Source: Membranipora membranacea (Eukaryota > Bryozoa > Gymnolaemata > Cheilostomatida > Membraniporidae). Taken from it: a stretch of DNA of 60,000 nucleotides. This document shows positions 36,915 to 46,169 of this stretch, in pieces (within the stretch, counting starts at the first letter, position 1; each line of letters starts with the position of its first letter). The notes beneath the pieces were generated by a model. That model worked only from the letters and a program-made list of their open reading frames with translations, was not told the DNA's origin and ran no database searches. The stretch covers positions 7,256,001 through 7,316,000 of the forward strand of contig OU612069.1 in assembly GCA_914767715.1 (NCBI GenBank), read 5' to 3'. The position numbers and the translations under genes are program-made.

Positions 36915-38185
36915 ACCAATAAGGTTCAATAATACAGGTGGTATACTATGTAATTTTTTTGCCCCTCTGTTTCTATTAAAAATGTACCCAATTCATGGTA
37001 TACCTAACACATACCTCTTTCCCAGGTGGCTCGCTTAATTGATCAGTCCGAAAACGCTATGCCGCCAATGTAATGTCATTCAGAGCAAGTGGGAGGAGGT
37101 CATTGAGCTGAAAAAAAATTGGCCATTCAATTTGGTCTATCCGTCCAGCTAAAACTGTCTGTCCATTAAAACAAATTTCCCATCAAATGTGTCCAACAGA
37201 TGGGCAAAGGACACATGGACACAAGTTGACAGTTTGGAATCCCATCAGCCGCACACCTCTGGTGGGTGTTTAAAAATAAAAATCAACGGTTTAACATTGT
37301 ATCAATGCACAGTCAGATATGAGGCCATACTTTCTTAATTTGATGAATTAAAGCACTTTATTTCTCAAAATTATATACCGCAAACAAAAATGGAAATTAA
37401 TTATTGTCACGGTCTTTACCACCTGATTAGTTTTGTTGTTTTCGGACATGCTGGCAGGTTGGCTCGTAGTCTATGTAACTGAAAATGATTTCATTTAATA
37501 TTTAACAATTGGCTCAAATAAACATTGAATATCATAATAAATCATAATAATAATAAGTAATTTTGAGCAGCACAGATCAAGTTCAAACTACTATCTGTAT
37601 CACAAGTCTACGCCCACGTATTGCCAAATTAGGAATTCTGTTCTTACAAATTCGAACGCTCTTACCATGCTGTTAAAATGGTACTTAGTCTTGTCATGCA
37701 GGCTTAAATAAGCAAACGACACAGTTTCTAACCGATAGTTGTACAGCACTGTCATAGCCATAATTTTATCCCAATAATACATTTGTTGATATTAATTCAG
37801 GAAAATATTTGTGATGACGCTCACTCCACGTAACCCACTTGAAAATCCTGTATTTATAAAAACAACTAAGTGAATCTGTAACTTGGTAATCATAATGATA
37901 ACAATTACTTTGGCAAGAAACATTCTTGGATTGAAAATCTCAATTCACCTATATAGCAATACACCCCAGGTATAAATGAGGCCAGCAGTCATCAAGTCAG
38001 GAGAGTTTTTGGAAGGTATTCACAGCCTTGGACTGTTGTTAATTAGTAATTGGTAATCTGTATGGCAGCTTGATAAATATTGCTTGATCTGCCAAACCAG
38101 TTTAGTAATATCAATAACTTGATTATTAGGCAAATGACTCCATTACGTCATCACTTTCTGGTAAAGATTAAGATAAAACAAGTAG
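36915..38185 (+). repeat. Composite repeat unit, copy
   Basis: Blocks in the usual order: caataatacaggtggtatac (36926), ttggtctatccgtccagct (37134), ttcggacatgctggcaggtt (37440), tttctaaccgatagttgt (37724). It ends at gtaaagattaagata, where LINE sequence begins. No gene is seen. Confidence 0.65.
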
Positions 38186-38425
38186 TAAAATTGTTTTAAC
38201 CGAGGTTGATGATTATTTTTCTTTATTAGATCAGCTTAATCTTCTTAAGACTGACGAGTTTTTACTTTCCGTCTGTGCACACTATTTTAGCAAAGTTTCT
38301 GAGGACTCGAGCCATCCTCTTTTTTAATAAAATCAAGATCAATAATTTTAAAACATCCTCTCATAAACCTGTAATATCAAAATACTATCCTGAGAAGTGT
38401 CGAACTGAGAAGCGCAAGAAGAGTT
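38185..38425 (+). pseudogene. 3' end of a LINE ORF2 (thumb and C-terminus), plus strand
   Basis: In frame on the plus strand are VDDYFSLLDQLNLLKTDEFLL, HYFSKVSEDSSHPL and KYYPEKCRTEKRKKSFFQF, with one shift in the T run near 38320. The same segments occur in the LINE fragment at 51500-51750 (HFTRIADNDNHPL, KYRPSKCRTTKRQNTFFEF), which shows that they are one family's C-terminus. It joins head-to-tail-inverted to the minus-strand LINE that starts at 38430. Confidence 0.7.
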
Positions 38426-39202
38426 TTTTTCAGTTTTGTGGAACTTCCAGTATTGAGTCGGGTTCACGCTAGGTGCAGCATGTATGACTGGGACATCAGA
38501 ATACGGATTGAAGGTTAGACAATGATGATCACAACTACCGGGTTCAATGTCAGGTTCAAATATCTCCATATTTGTGAGAATGAGATCCAAAGTGTTTCCG
38601 AGAATATGAGTGGGTGACTTCACATATTGCGTTAAGTCACTGGAATCTAGAAAATCTAAAAGCGAAGTATGCATATACAGATCTCTCCTATTTTTCAGTG
38701 AAGATGTTTGCCAGTCAATGTCGGGCAGGTTAAAGTCACCGACAACAACTGTCTTTGCAGATAGGAGAGATTTATGCCAAGCTAGAAAATCATCTATGTT
38801 TTTCACGCACGGCCGGTGATAATAAACTACGAACACAAAAGAAAAACCATTAACATTTACATCAAGCGAAAGGATTTCACCACCATCATATTTGTTACAT
38901 TTCAATATATGGATCTTACTACTGTCGGATATACTTACAAGTACTCCGCCACCACGACCCACACCGTGAGTGCGGTCGTAGCGATGAAGTGTGTATTTAT
39001 CGCATACTTCACGATCGGTGATGGAGGTGAGAAGTTTTGTCTTGGATAGAGCGAAGATGTTCGGTGTATGATGGTCTAGCATAGTTTCGAGGTGGTGTCT
39101 CTTACCGCTGATGCCGTTCCAGTTCCAATACATGATTTTTAGATTGTGTTTATTGTTTATAATGGTAGTAGGTTGGTTTTCGTTAGCTGTTGATTTATTC
39201 AC
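38426..39202 (-). pseudogene. LINE apurinic-like endonuclease domain, catalytic Glu changed
   Basis: About 250 codons open without a stop. Motifs of the APE-type LINE endonuclease, which nicks target DNA for target-primed reverse transcription, come in order: NWNGI (39130), ALSKTKL (39053-39033), GRGGGVLVSI (about 38960), YYHRP, VVGDFNLPDIDW (about 38750), GNTLDLILTN (about 38600) and SCDHHCLTF (about 38530). The catalytic Glu of the usual SETKL box is Lys (codon at 39041-39043), a single G-to-A change that should abolish nicking. The Asp/Asn of GDFN and the Asp-His of CDHH remain. The C-terminal end is replaced by inverted LINE sequence. Confidence 0.82.
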
Positions 39203-39735
39203 TGTTAGGCAGTGATTGGTCAGTATTTGATGATGCAGTTTGAGTAACCGATATCTGTTCTAAGTCAACTTCGACTACTGTCCATAGTTTGACTGTTTTA
39301 TCGTAGATGTAGAGTGCCCCATTGCGTACCTGATATTTAGACCCAGTGTTAGCCTGGGTTAACTCACGTTTTTTGATACGCAGCTGGTACTCGAGGTCTT
39401 TCATCTCTGGTGATAGATCATTGGTAGCAAATGAATCCTCTCTGCCCTCGTATTTACTGTAACGTTTCATGAATTCGATCTTGTTGACTTCGTATCTTTA
39501 TAAGGCGAGGTTTGGAGTAGGTACTCTTTTGCTTGCCTAACCTGCTAATTTCTACAACAGTGTGTTCATGCATAGGAAGATCAGCAAGAGAATCAAATAC
39601 TATGGAATGTGTATTAGATTCCTCAGATATTTCGTGCAAAATGGCACAAGTTTTCCCAATCTGCTTAGCATTGACTTTATCAACCTGTTTGAGTCGATCC
39701 TCAAGCCTTTGAGCTAGACCTGAGACTTGATTCAC
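39195..39735 (-). pseudogene. LINE ORF1, C-terminal part in two frames
   Basis: Two overlapping open stretches (39735-39454 and 39470-39195). The first has a coiled-coil-like start (LAQRLEDRLKQVDKV) and then ILHEISEESNTHSIVFDSLADLP. The second has LEYQLRIKKRELTQANTG and a short strand-rich end (YQVRNGALYIYDKTVKLWTV). They continue the PHD-containing ORF1 after small indels near 39745 and 39460. The nucleic-acid-binding role is known for LINE ORF1 proteins in general. No individual activity can be inferred here. Confidence 0.6.
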
Positions 39736-39754
39736 AGTTGGGTCGGGTTTGGAC

Positions 39755-40135
39755 TCACCTCACCTCACTATATGATTTAATATAAGTATTAGTGACAGCG
39801 ATCAATTCCATCATATTCTCTAGCTTTTTGCCAACCGAATCTAGTGCTTCTCGAACACCAGGTGCCGGAAAGTAAGTCGGTAATTTAGGGAGACAAGCGT
39901 GACAGTACCAGAGTGAACCAGATTTACCAATTATATTTTTGAGATCTTGACCAGTTGTGATTTCTTTCCAGTCTTCCATACAGGTGGTATGGGCTGGTTT
40001 ATTGCAACTTGCACAGATAAGATTTAGCTTCTTACCTTTTTTCATTGAACACACAACACAGCCACTGTCCTTTGAGGCTGGACTGCTATCTCTACTGTTA
40101 GGCCTACTGCTAGTCTCACCAGCCATGTCTGACAA
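39755..40135 (-). pseudogene. LINE ORF1, N-terminal PHD-type zinc finger
   Basis: Open frame from the ATG at 40135. After a Ser-rich start (SSRPNSRDSSPASKD) comes a complete C4HC3-type finger: CVVC, CASC, HTTC and finally CHACL, spaced as in PHD fingers (Cys pair, Cys pair, His-x2-Cys, Cys-x2-Cys), with the Trp two residues before the last pair (WYCHAC). A helical stretch follows (VREALDSVGKKLENMMELI). PHD-bearing ORF1 proteins are known from CR1-like LINEs. The frame changes at about 39750, so the protein is not complete as it stands. Confidence 0.75.
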
Positions 40136-40567
40136 ACTCAGAACACTATGATCAGTGCAAGTAAGCGAAAGTAGTAAAAATCACCAACCTACCAAGCGCT
40201 AGCTCTAGAGCTCAGACGATAGTATATGGCTATTCTTAAATGGGCAAGAAGGGTTATCATAGGTTTGAATAAGATGGTGCAGTTGTGGTTTTGATATTTG
40301 TGCTATAAATACCAAGATGTTAGAGTTGTTTGATGTTCCACTGGTGTAGCTACTCTAGACTTTCTCAGTTTTCAGTTTCCCGCCAAAAATGATCAGCCAC
40401 AGTGACCCTCCTAAGACAACCAAAGACTCCTCGTATCCAGCTGGCAGTGTTCAGGAACTGATCTTGTGGTTTGGTACACCTTTCTGCAGGGTTGAGTGTT
40501 CCGTAGTACTAGGTTGAGTGTTGGTATTGTTTGTATTATGTTAATTTTTCTCAGAGCTGAAATTTAT

Positions 40568-40596
40568 CATGTCCGCCATGTCCGCCATGTCCGAGA
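40568..40596. repeat. Three copies of a 9-bp ATGTCCGCC motif
   Basis: catgtccgccatgtccgcc followed by a third partial unit (atgtccgag). A small slippage repeat. Confidence 0.7.
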
Positions 40597-40739
40597 TAAT
40601 GTGGATGGCTGAGCTTATTAGATTGCTAAGAAATTCAAAACAGGTCATATTTTTTCTAAGTGATATAGACCATCCGAATTTTTGGTTGAAAATAATATAT
40701 GATGGGCCTTTTATGTCACTTATTTATGCCATTGATCTT

Positions 40740-41360
40740 TTAAATTTTATGATTTAATGTGAAATTTTTATGCTACGATTTGAGACAGATCGGATAATTT
40801 TTGCTGTTTCCCACTGGAGTGTTGTTTGAATGACACATAACAATAAATTATCAAGATCATCGAGAGTAGATAAATTTTGCCTCATTTTTACATAAAGCCA
40901 AACATGACCTTTTTTAAAAAAGAAATTTGTCCGGCCTAAATAATGGTCCTTTTGACAGAATGTTTTGCACTATGGAAAAATGACCCGAATTATATCTACA
41001 TTCGATAGTCTGTGCTGATGATGAATACATGCACTGCCAAATTTTGGAAGAGCATCAATTTAACGGTGAAGATTGTTGTCAATAAATGTTAAGAAAAAAT
41101 TGTTATACTGCTGAAAATTTGTGTGTGGGTCATTCAAACAGCACTATAGTCGATAATAGCGAAAAATTGGCTCTTACTTATTCGGTCTGTCTCAAATTGT
41201 TGCTTAAAATTTCACATTATTGATCATCAAATTTAAATGATGAGCCTACTGCGGCATTATACATCACATGGTTTTCTTAATTTGATGATCAATAATGTGA
41301 AATTTTAAGCAACAATTTGAGACAGACCGAATAAGTAAGAGCCAATTTTTCGCTATTATC
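40740..41360. mobile_element. Foldback element / MITE with a perfect 82-bp hairpin
   Basis: Three related arms occur. 40740-40850 (tgtgaaatttttatgctacg, gagacagatcggataa, tttgaatgacac) is a diverged reverse complement of 41120-41225. The stretch 41152-41233 is a perfect reverse complement of 41279-41360, with a 45-nt loop. The outer pair looks like old terminal inverted repeats and the inner pair like a recent inverted duplication of one arm. No coding capacity. It lies about 570 bases upstream of the Roc-COR exon. Confidence 0.75.
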
Positions 41361-41933
41361 AGAAATCATATCAGCTCAGCCACCCACTTTCGTAAAAACA
41401 GCCTTTTTGGCCTCATTTCTTGGATGAAATGACACAACGTCATCCAATCACATTTTTATGAGCTGTTACTGATCATTCCAGCGGAGTACAGAATGTTGAT
41501 ATTCACTGACCCATGTGTCTCTTCCTCGAATCCATGCACTTTAATTTTTTAAATACTTACAGATAATGTTGAGCCTAGATGAGTTTATCTCAGAAATGTT
41601 TTTGAGCTTGAAGTTAATGAACTCCAATATCGTCTAGTCTCTATGAATATTACAGAAACACGTATATAAAAATTTGTATGCATTCATAAATATTATTCTA
41701 GATTGTCATTGAAATTGAATTGGAGCATTTTCATTTTGTTAGTTAAAAGGACCTTATAACCAATTCACCTTCATTTCTTTAAAGAAGTTGTAGGAAGGTT
41801 CTACTTACCCAACGATTCAGCATACTTTGCCACATCCCTCTCTACCCAGCATTATCCCCTCTGAATAAGATGATTACCAGATGACCAGTTTTACCTTCTC
41901 ACACAATACACTTTATCTTCTGTTCTTTTGCAG

Positions 41934-43882
41934 CATCAGCCAGCTGATTAATCTGAAGTCTTTGGATATCGAGTGTAACAGCTCTCTCACAACCATCCCT
42001 GAGAGCTTATTCAGTATCCCCACATTAGAAAAATTAAAGTGTGATAACTGTGATTCTCTAACATCTCCACCACTAGGTGTCTGCACGCAAGGTGTAGAAG
42101 CTGTGAGAAAGTACATTCATGACCTCCATATTGAGAAAGCCAGTAATCAGAGACTTATAGCTGTCACTGTCATAGGGAAAAGCAGAGCTGGTAAAACAAG
42201 CCTTGTTAACAGTGTGCAAGCAAACAAAAGGGTGCTGACACAACGCATTTCTGATGAGGGGAAATTGGATGCTGCCACTAAAGTGTTTGAAATGAGCGAG
42301 GCGGAAGCTGACGAGAAATCAAAAATACTCTTCACTGACTTCGGAGGCCAGAAGATCTATCAATTTTCCTATAGACTGACTTTTAGAAGAAAATGTGTGC
42401 CGCTGCTAGTGATAGACATTGCTGAGTTTGATAGATTAGTTTCAGAGAAAGGTGAGGAATCTGCCTGTCAAGAGCTTTGTATTGAGTGGTTATCCCACCT
42501 CTACATTGCGTGTCCTCAACTGAAAAGACCTGTAGTAGTCCTCACTCACTGTGACAGTATACCTGATAAGGTTGAACAGACGACTCATCAACTGCTCAAA
42601 GTGACTGAGAAATTGCGCCAACGTATCATTCAAGCAGAAAATAATGTCGAACAGAAAAATGACTCTAACCCGATTTTCACCATGACCAGCTTCGCCAACA
42701 CCTCAGAAGTCCTGATAAGGCCTTGTGACATCCATCACTTCTCGAAGACATCCGGACAGCCTGAAATCGACAAGCTGAAAAATGCTATCATAGCAGCTGG
42801 TGCAGGATTAATCACTGAGATTCCCGGTAGCTGGTATCGAATACTACAGAAGCTAGTCCAACACTCTGACAAGCCCATGCTCACCCTGTCTGAAATAGAG
42901 AAAGAATTTCCTGATGATAAAGGACATGTCACTCTCGAGTATCTTCATGAAATAAGTCAAATAATGTGGTTCAGGAGACTAAACAAGCTATCAAACTTTA
43001 TATTCCATCGCTCTAAAGTCATAACAAGTGTGATAGAAGTCCTATACAACCACACAAAAGAGGAATCCTGGTACAAAAGGCTAGATAAATTTACTCCGTT
43101 TTCTCTTGTTGACGGAATAACCATAGAGAAGAGCAGATATGTAGAGATGATAGACACATTCAATGACACAGGAGTGATGGATGCACCTCTGCTTCTACAC
43201 CTCTTAGGGCAAGAATCCCAACTCCCTGCCGATGTGTCCATCGAAATCCTAAGAACATTTCATCTTGTGCATCAATGCGGTTCAAATGCTGCAATAAGCA
43301 ATCAGAAATACATTATACCGTATTTTGCCAGCCGAACAATAACAGCCCCTGAAGTGTACGATCAACTGGTGCCGTTGAAGGTCGATCTTCATCTCCGCGG
43401 TCTACCCATACCCAGCTACATCTTCTCCCTCATCACTGCCGTCTATCTAGACATGAATTCTAATGCTTCAAACTTTCCAGAGGCAGGTGGGAATGGTGCT
43501 ACTGTGACCAAGAGTAATGGGATAATCGAACACCTCCTTCACAATGCAGGTGAAAAGCGTGTCACTCTAATCACTCTGACACCTCAGAAAAGCCTCTGTG
43601 AAGCGAGAGAAGAGCAGATTTCGACCCTGAGAAAGCTCACCACCGAACTCAAATCTGTCTGGAAAGGAGTTCGTTATGAGAGTGTCTTCTACTGTTCTCA
43701 CTGCCTACTAACTATCAAACTAGACCCACAAACAGCTGTTGATCCTGATTGGTACCAAGAGGATGTTCCAGATAGTTCTAGAGAAAAAGCTCCCAGCTAT
43801 ACCGGATATGAGAAGTTTGTCTGCAGAAAGGAAGTGCAGAACAAAGAGAACCGACTTGTTCCACAACCACTCATGAAACCAT
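41934..43882 (+). CDS. Roco-caspase exon: LRR end, Roc GTPase and COR
   Basis: Acceptor ttctgttcttttgcag, donor CAT|GTATGT; 1949 nt, entering in phase 2 and leaving in phase 1. It starts with two LRR units (INLKSLDIECNSSLTTIP, then LEKLKCDNCDSLTSPP). The Roc domain follows: P-loop GKSRAGKTS (42175-42201), DFGGQ (42337-42351) as the Roc-typical switch II with Gln, and LTHCD (42541-42555) as the NKxD-equivalent guanine motif. COR begins near IPGSWYRILQKL (about 42820) and contains LHEISQIMWF and the HLLG..SQLP region. All nucleotide-binding motifs look intact, so GTP binding is likely. The last 100 residues, up to KPC, show no known domain. Confidence 0.9.
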
Positions 43883-45754
43883 GTATGTAAAAGTCATAAA
43901 AATATGTATTATCATAGTGTAAAGTATCTTTATTGGCATGGAAAAGGCAAATTGCTTTAATAAAATGAACTTGAAGCACCATCTCCCTGTGCTCCAGCCA
44001 CTACAGCTGCTTACCTACCTTGAACCCCCTCTTCAGCAGCCCTCCCAGACACTGATTTTTGTGTGCATGGAAAACTCATTTTATTATCAATGATTCTTTG
44101 CGAATATTTTAGGCTCAAGCATAACAGAGGCTGGTCATACTGAGCTTCAAGACTACATATCAAAGCTTGTCTTATCAAGTAAGTTTCCGAATTAATTTGA
44201 ATTAAAATTTATAAAACTTAGTACATGTTTAATCAGTTTTTATCCATCAAAAGTTGTTGTATTACATCTATATATTACATTATACATATAATGTGTGATC
44301 ATCTTAGTGTGACCATAAATGGGAGAAACTTGAAAATCAAGCAAATGAACAAAGCCAACTATGACTCTCTAACAAAAGTCTGCTAATTTTATTCAAGTTA
44401 TATATGTTTTATGGTTATCATTATATCTGAAGTCAGTGATAAGGTGCTACAACTGACATTACTGTAATGTGACACCAAGTTGCACAGCTAGCAGAGATAT
44501 TTGTTGGGTACATCAATGCATACTAATGATGACAACCACTCGTCTTAAATATGAGTTTATATGTCACAATCATATATATATCTCATTTAAATATTAAAAT
44601 CTACAATTGTTAAATGCTATATATACAATAGAATGGAAGCTGCAGGTTGTCTATATCTTCGACTTGAATTCTAATTTTAACCAGGTGACAAGTCACAGAT
44701 ACTGAAGGAGCTCATAGAGAAGCATCCATTAGACGCTAACGACATCAATCGACTATTTGTTCAGAGTGACCAGTACATCATACCACATCATCAAGATCAT
44801 ATGAAGAGGTACGGTCTGGTGCTGTTCAACACCGAGAATAGACCTGATGCTGAAGATGAAGCTAATAAAATGGCTGACAGCCTAGTCACAGCAGGATGCG
44901 AGACTCAGAAGATAGAATGGAAAAGTGCATTAGACCTGCGTCTCAGAATTGATGAGCTTCCATCCCAAGGAATCTCCCTTCTTGTCATCTCCATCATGAC
45001 CCATGGAAAAGCCGGAATGCTGTATGGCTGCAATGGCTCGCATATCCCCATCACTGATGTTCTACAGATACTAGATAATAAGTTGTCTGAGCAAGTCCCA
45101 ATGGTATGTATTCATTCTTCAATACTCCACGGCAGCAAACATGCTGATGATCGAAAAAATGGATCAATATGTGGCATGGGCTGATGATGTGATAACTTCT
45201 CATTCGAATAATAACCATCTGTTGACTATCAAACAAAATAAAATTGTAACTACGGTTGCACACTAAATCATACTTTCAAAATATTCGTGGCAATCGATAT
45301 AATATAATACACATTGTAGATTGCCATAGTTCAGGCCTGCCAATATTACAACCCTGCACAAGCAGCTGGACCTTCAACATGCCATTCTGATGCAAAGGAA
45401 GGTAAATCAAATGAGGTGGACCATGTCGTACTAAAGAGGCCTCATACACTGCTACTGATGTCAACAGTGGTTGGAGAGATGGCTGTCAGAGGAGCTCTTA
45501 CTGGAGCCATAGCCAGGCAGTTTGCTAAGGCTGATGGGAAGACAACCATACATGAGATGGTTACAAATGCTGTCATGGGCATGAAGGAGAGTGAAGGAGA
45601 CAAGTATGATCAGTCTCCAGAATCGCGAAATACACTTCAGAAGAACCTTGTTCTTCCTCCTGTAGTGAGCAGTACAGGTCCTCTACGAAGATCCAAGCAT
45701 ACAAAGGAGAGTCTCCTAAAAAGCTTGGCTACCCAAAGGCAATATAAGCACTGA
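41934..45754 (+). CDS. LRR-Roc-COR-caspase fusion protein (Roco-caspase), 3' four exons
   Basis: Exons 41934-43882, 44113-44178, 44685-45103 and 45320-45754 join in phases 2/1/1/0 without a stop and end at TGA 45752-45754. The encoded order is LRRs, Roc GTPase with P-loop and DFGGQ, COR dimerisation domain, a short linker, caspase p20 with His and Cys, and p10. Roco GTPases act as LRR-regulated switches. Caspases cut after Asp in cell death and inflammation. A single chain joining both suggests a sensor, GTPase and protease receptor in the cytosol (inference). The 5' end is not fixed: the LRR exons at 12372 and 30179 have the right phase to splice to 41934. No signal peptide or membrane segment is visible in these exons. 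The downstream neighbour is convergent. Confidence 0.88.
44113..44178 (+). CDS. Roco-caspase linker micro-exon (66 nt)
   Basis: Acceptor gcgaatattttag, donor TCAA|GTAAGT, phase 1-1. It encodes SSITEAGHTELQDYISKLVL and joins the end of COR to the caspase exon. It is a helical-looking linker without a recognised domain. The call rests on strong splice sites and on phase that agrees on both sides. Confidence 0.7.
44685..45103 (+). CDS. Roco-caspase exon: caspase p20 with catalytic His
   Basis: Acceptor tctaattttaaccag, donor ATG|GTATGT; 419 nt, phase 1 in and 0 out. The first 45 residues (SQILKELIEKHPLDANDINR and following) are a helical segment that could be a short prodomain. From about 44802 the caspase fold starts: YGLVLFN, then ENRPDAEDEANKMADSL, in which the Arg matches the P1-Asp-binding Arg region of caspases (RxGTxxDaxxL). 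LLVISIMTHGKAGMLYG follows, with the catalytic His at 45002-45004 in THG (SHG in most caspases). It ends just before the Cys strand, a usual intron position for caspase genes. Confidence 0.87.
45320..45754 (+). CDS. Roco-caspase exon: catalytic Cys, inter-subunit linker, p10
   Basis: Acceptor acacattgtag, phase 0, stop TGA. IAIVQACQYYNP carries the catalytic Cys at 45338-45340 (QACQY where most caspases have QACRG). The linker then has two Asp sites, HSD and NEVD, the second resembling executioner caspase cleavage sites. The p10 follows: KRPHTLLLMSTVVGEMAVRG matches the ST..G..S.R strand of p10, and TGAIARQFAK matches the GS.FIQ helix. A basic tail of about 45 residues (SKHTKESLLKSLATQRQ) ends the protein. 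Both active-site residues and both subunits are present, so I expect an active protease, although the substrate preference is unknown. Confidence 0.87.
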   Translation: MAIVQACQYYNPAQAAGPSTCHSDAKEGKSNEVDHVVLKRPHTLLLMSTVVGEMAVRGALTGAIARQFAKADGKTTIHEMVTNAVMGMKESEGDKYDQSPESRNTLQKNLVLPPVVSSTGPLRRSKHTKESLLKSLATQRQYKH

Positions 45755-45916
45755 CTGTCTCACACATTATTAAGAGAAGTAAGCACCTCAACTATTCATT
45801 AGCGTGTCGGGTTATCTTGAAAGTAAATACACCATGTTATAGACTGTGCTTATCAATTGGTTATTTGTACTGCATTAACTTTTATTTCTTCTGTCACAGT
45901 TAACAATGGCGGAATA

Positions 45917-46167
45917 CCCTACGGGAAGAAATGTTTGGTGGAACTTACTTTCGCGACTTGCCCTCTCATGTGTGATTTAGAGGAATAAAAGTTTAGCGAG
46001 GTTGTCCACTCGCTAAAAAGAGAAGATAGCTTCTAACTTTTTTTTCGGATTTTTTTTATTTTTTCTTCCTTTTTGGATCAATTTTCTGGTGGAATAAATT
46101 ATTAGCGATATTCTAGGTCGCCGAAATCGCGAAATTTAATTCACACCAAACATTTTTTCCTGTAGGG
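45917..46167. mobile_element. 251-bp MITE with TA target duplication
   Basis: Terminal inverted repeats of about 27 bases (CCCTACGGGAAGAAATGTTT on the left; the right end is the complement CCCTACAGGAAAAAATGTTT), flanked by TA at 45915-45916 and 46168-46169. No open frame. The TA duplication points to a Tc1/mariner-like mobiliser. It sits 162 bases past the Roco-caspase stop and provides AATAAA at 45983 and 46093 on that gene's sense strand. Confidence 0.85.
45983..46098 (+). terminator. Candidate polyadenylation signals of the Roco-caspase gene, within a MITE
   Basis: Two AATAAA hexamers (45983-45988 and 46093-46098) are among the first after the stop codon at 45754. Both lie in MITE sequence. 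That one of them is used is inference. Confidence 0.35.
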
Positions 46168-46169
46168 TA

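Larger units (their letters stand above)
38426..40400 (-). mobile_element. CR1-like LINE: ORF1 with PHD finger, ORF2 endonuclease, RT deleted
   Basis: Minus-strand order: 5' region (about 40400-40136), ORF1 (40135-39195 in three frames), then the endonuclease of ORF2 (39202-38426). The RT is missing, and the element ends at an inverted copy of a LINE 3' end (38185-38425, plus strand). ORF1 with a PHD finger is a known trait of CR1-like elements. It sits in the intron upstream of the Roc-COR exon, in the opposite direction. Confidence 0.8.
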
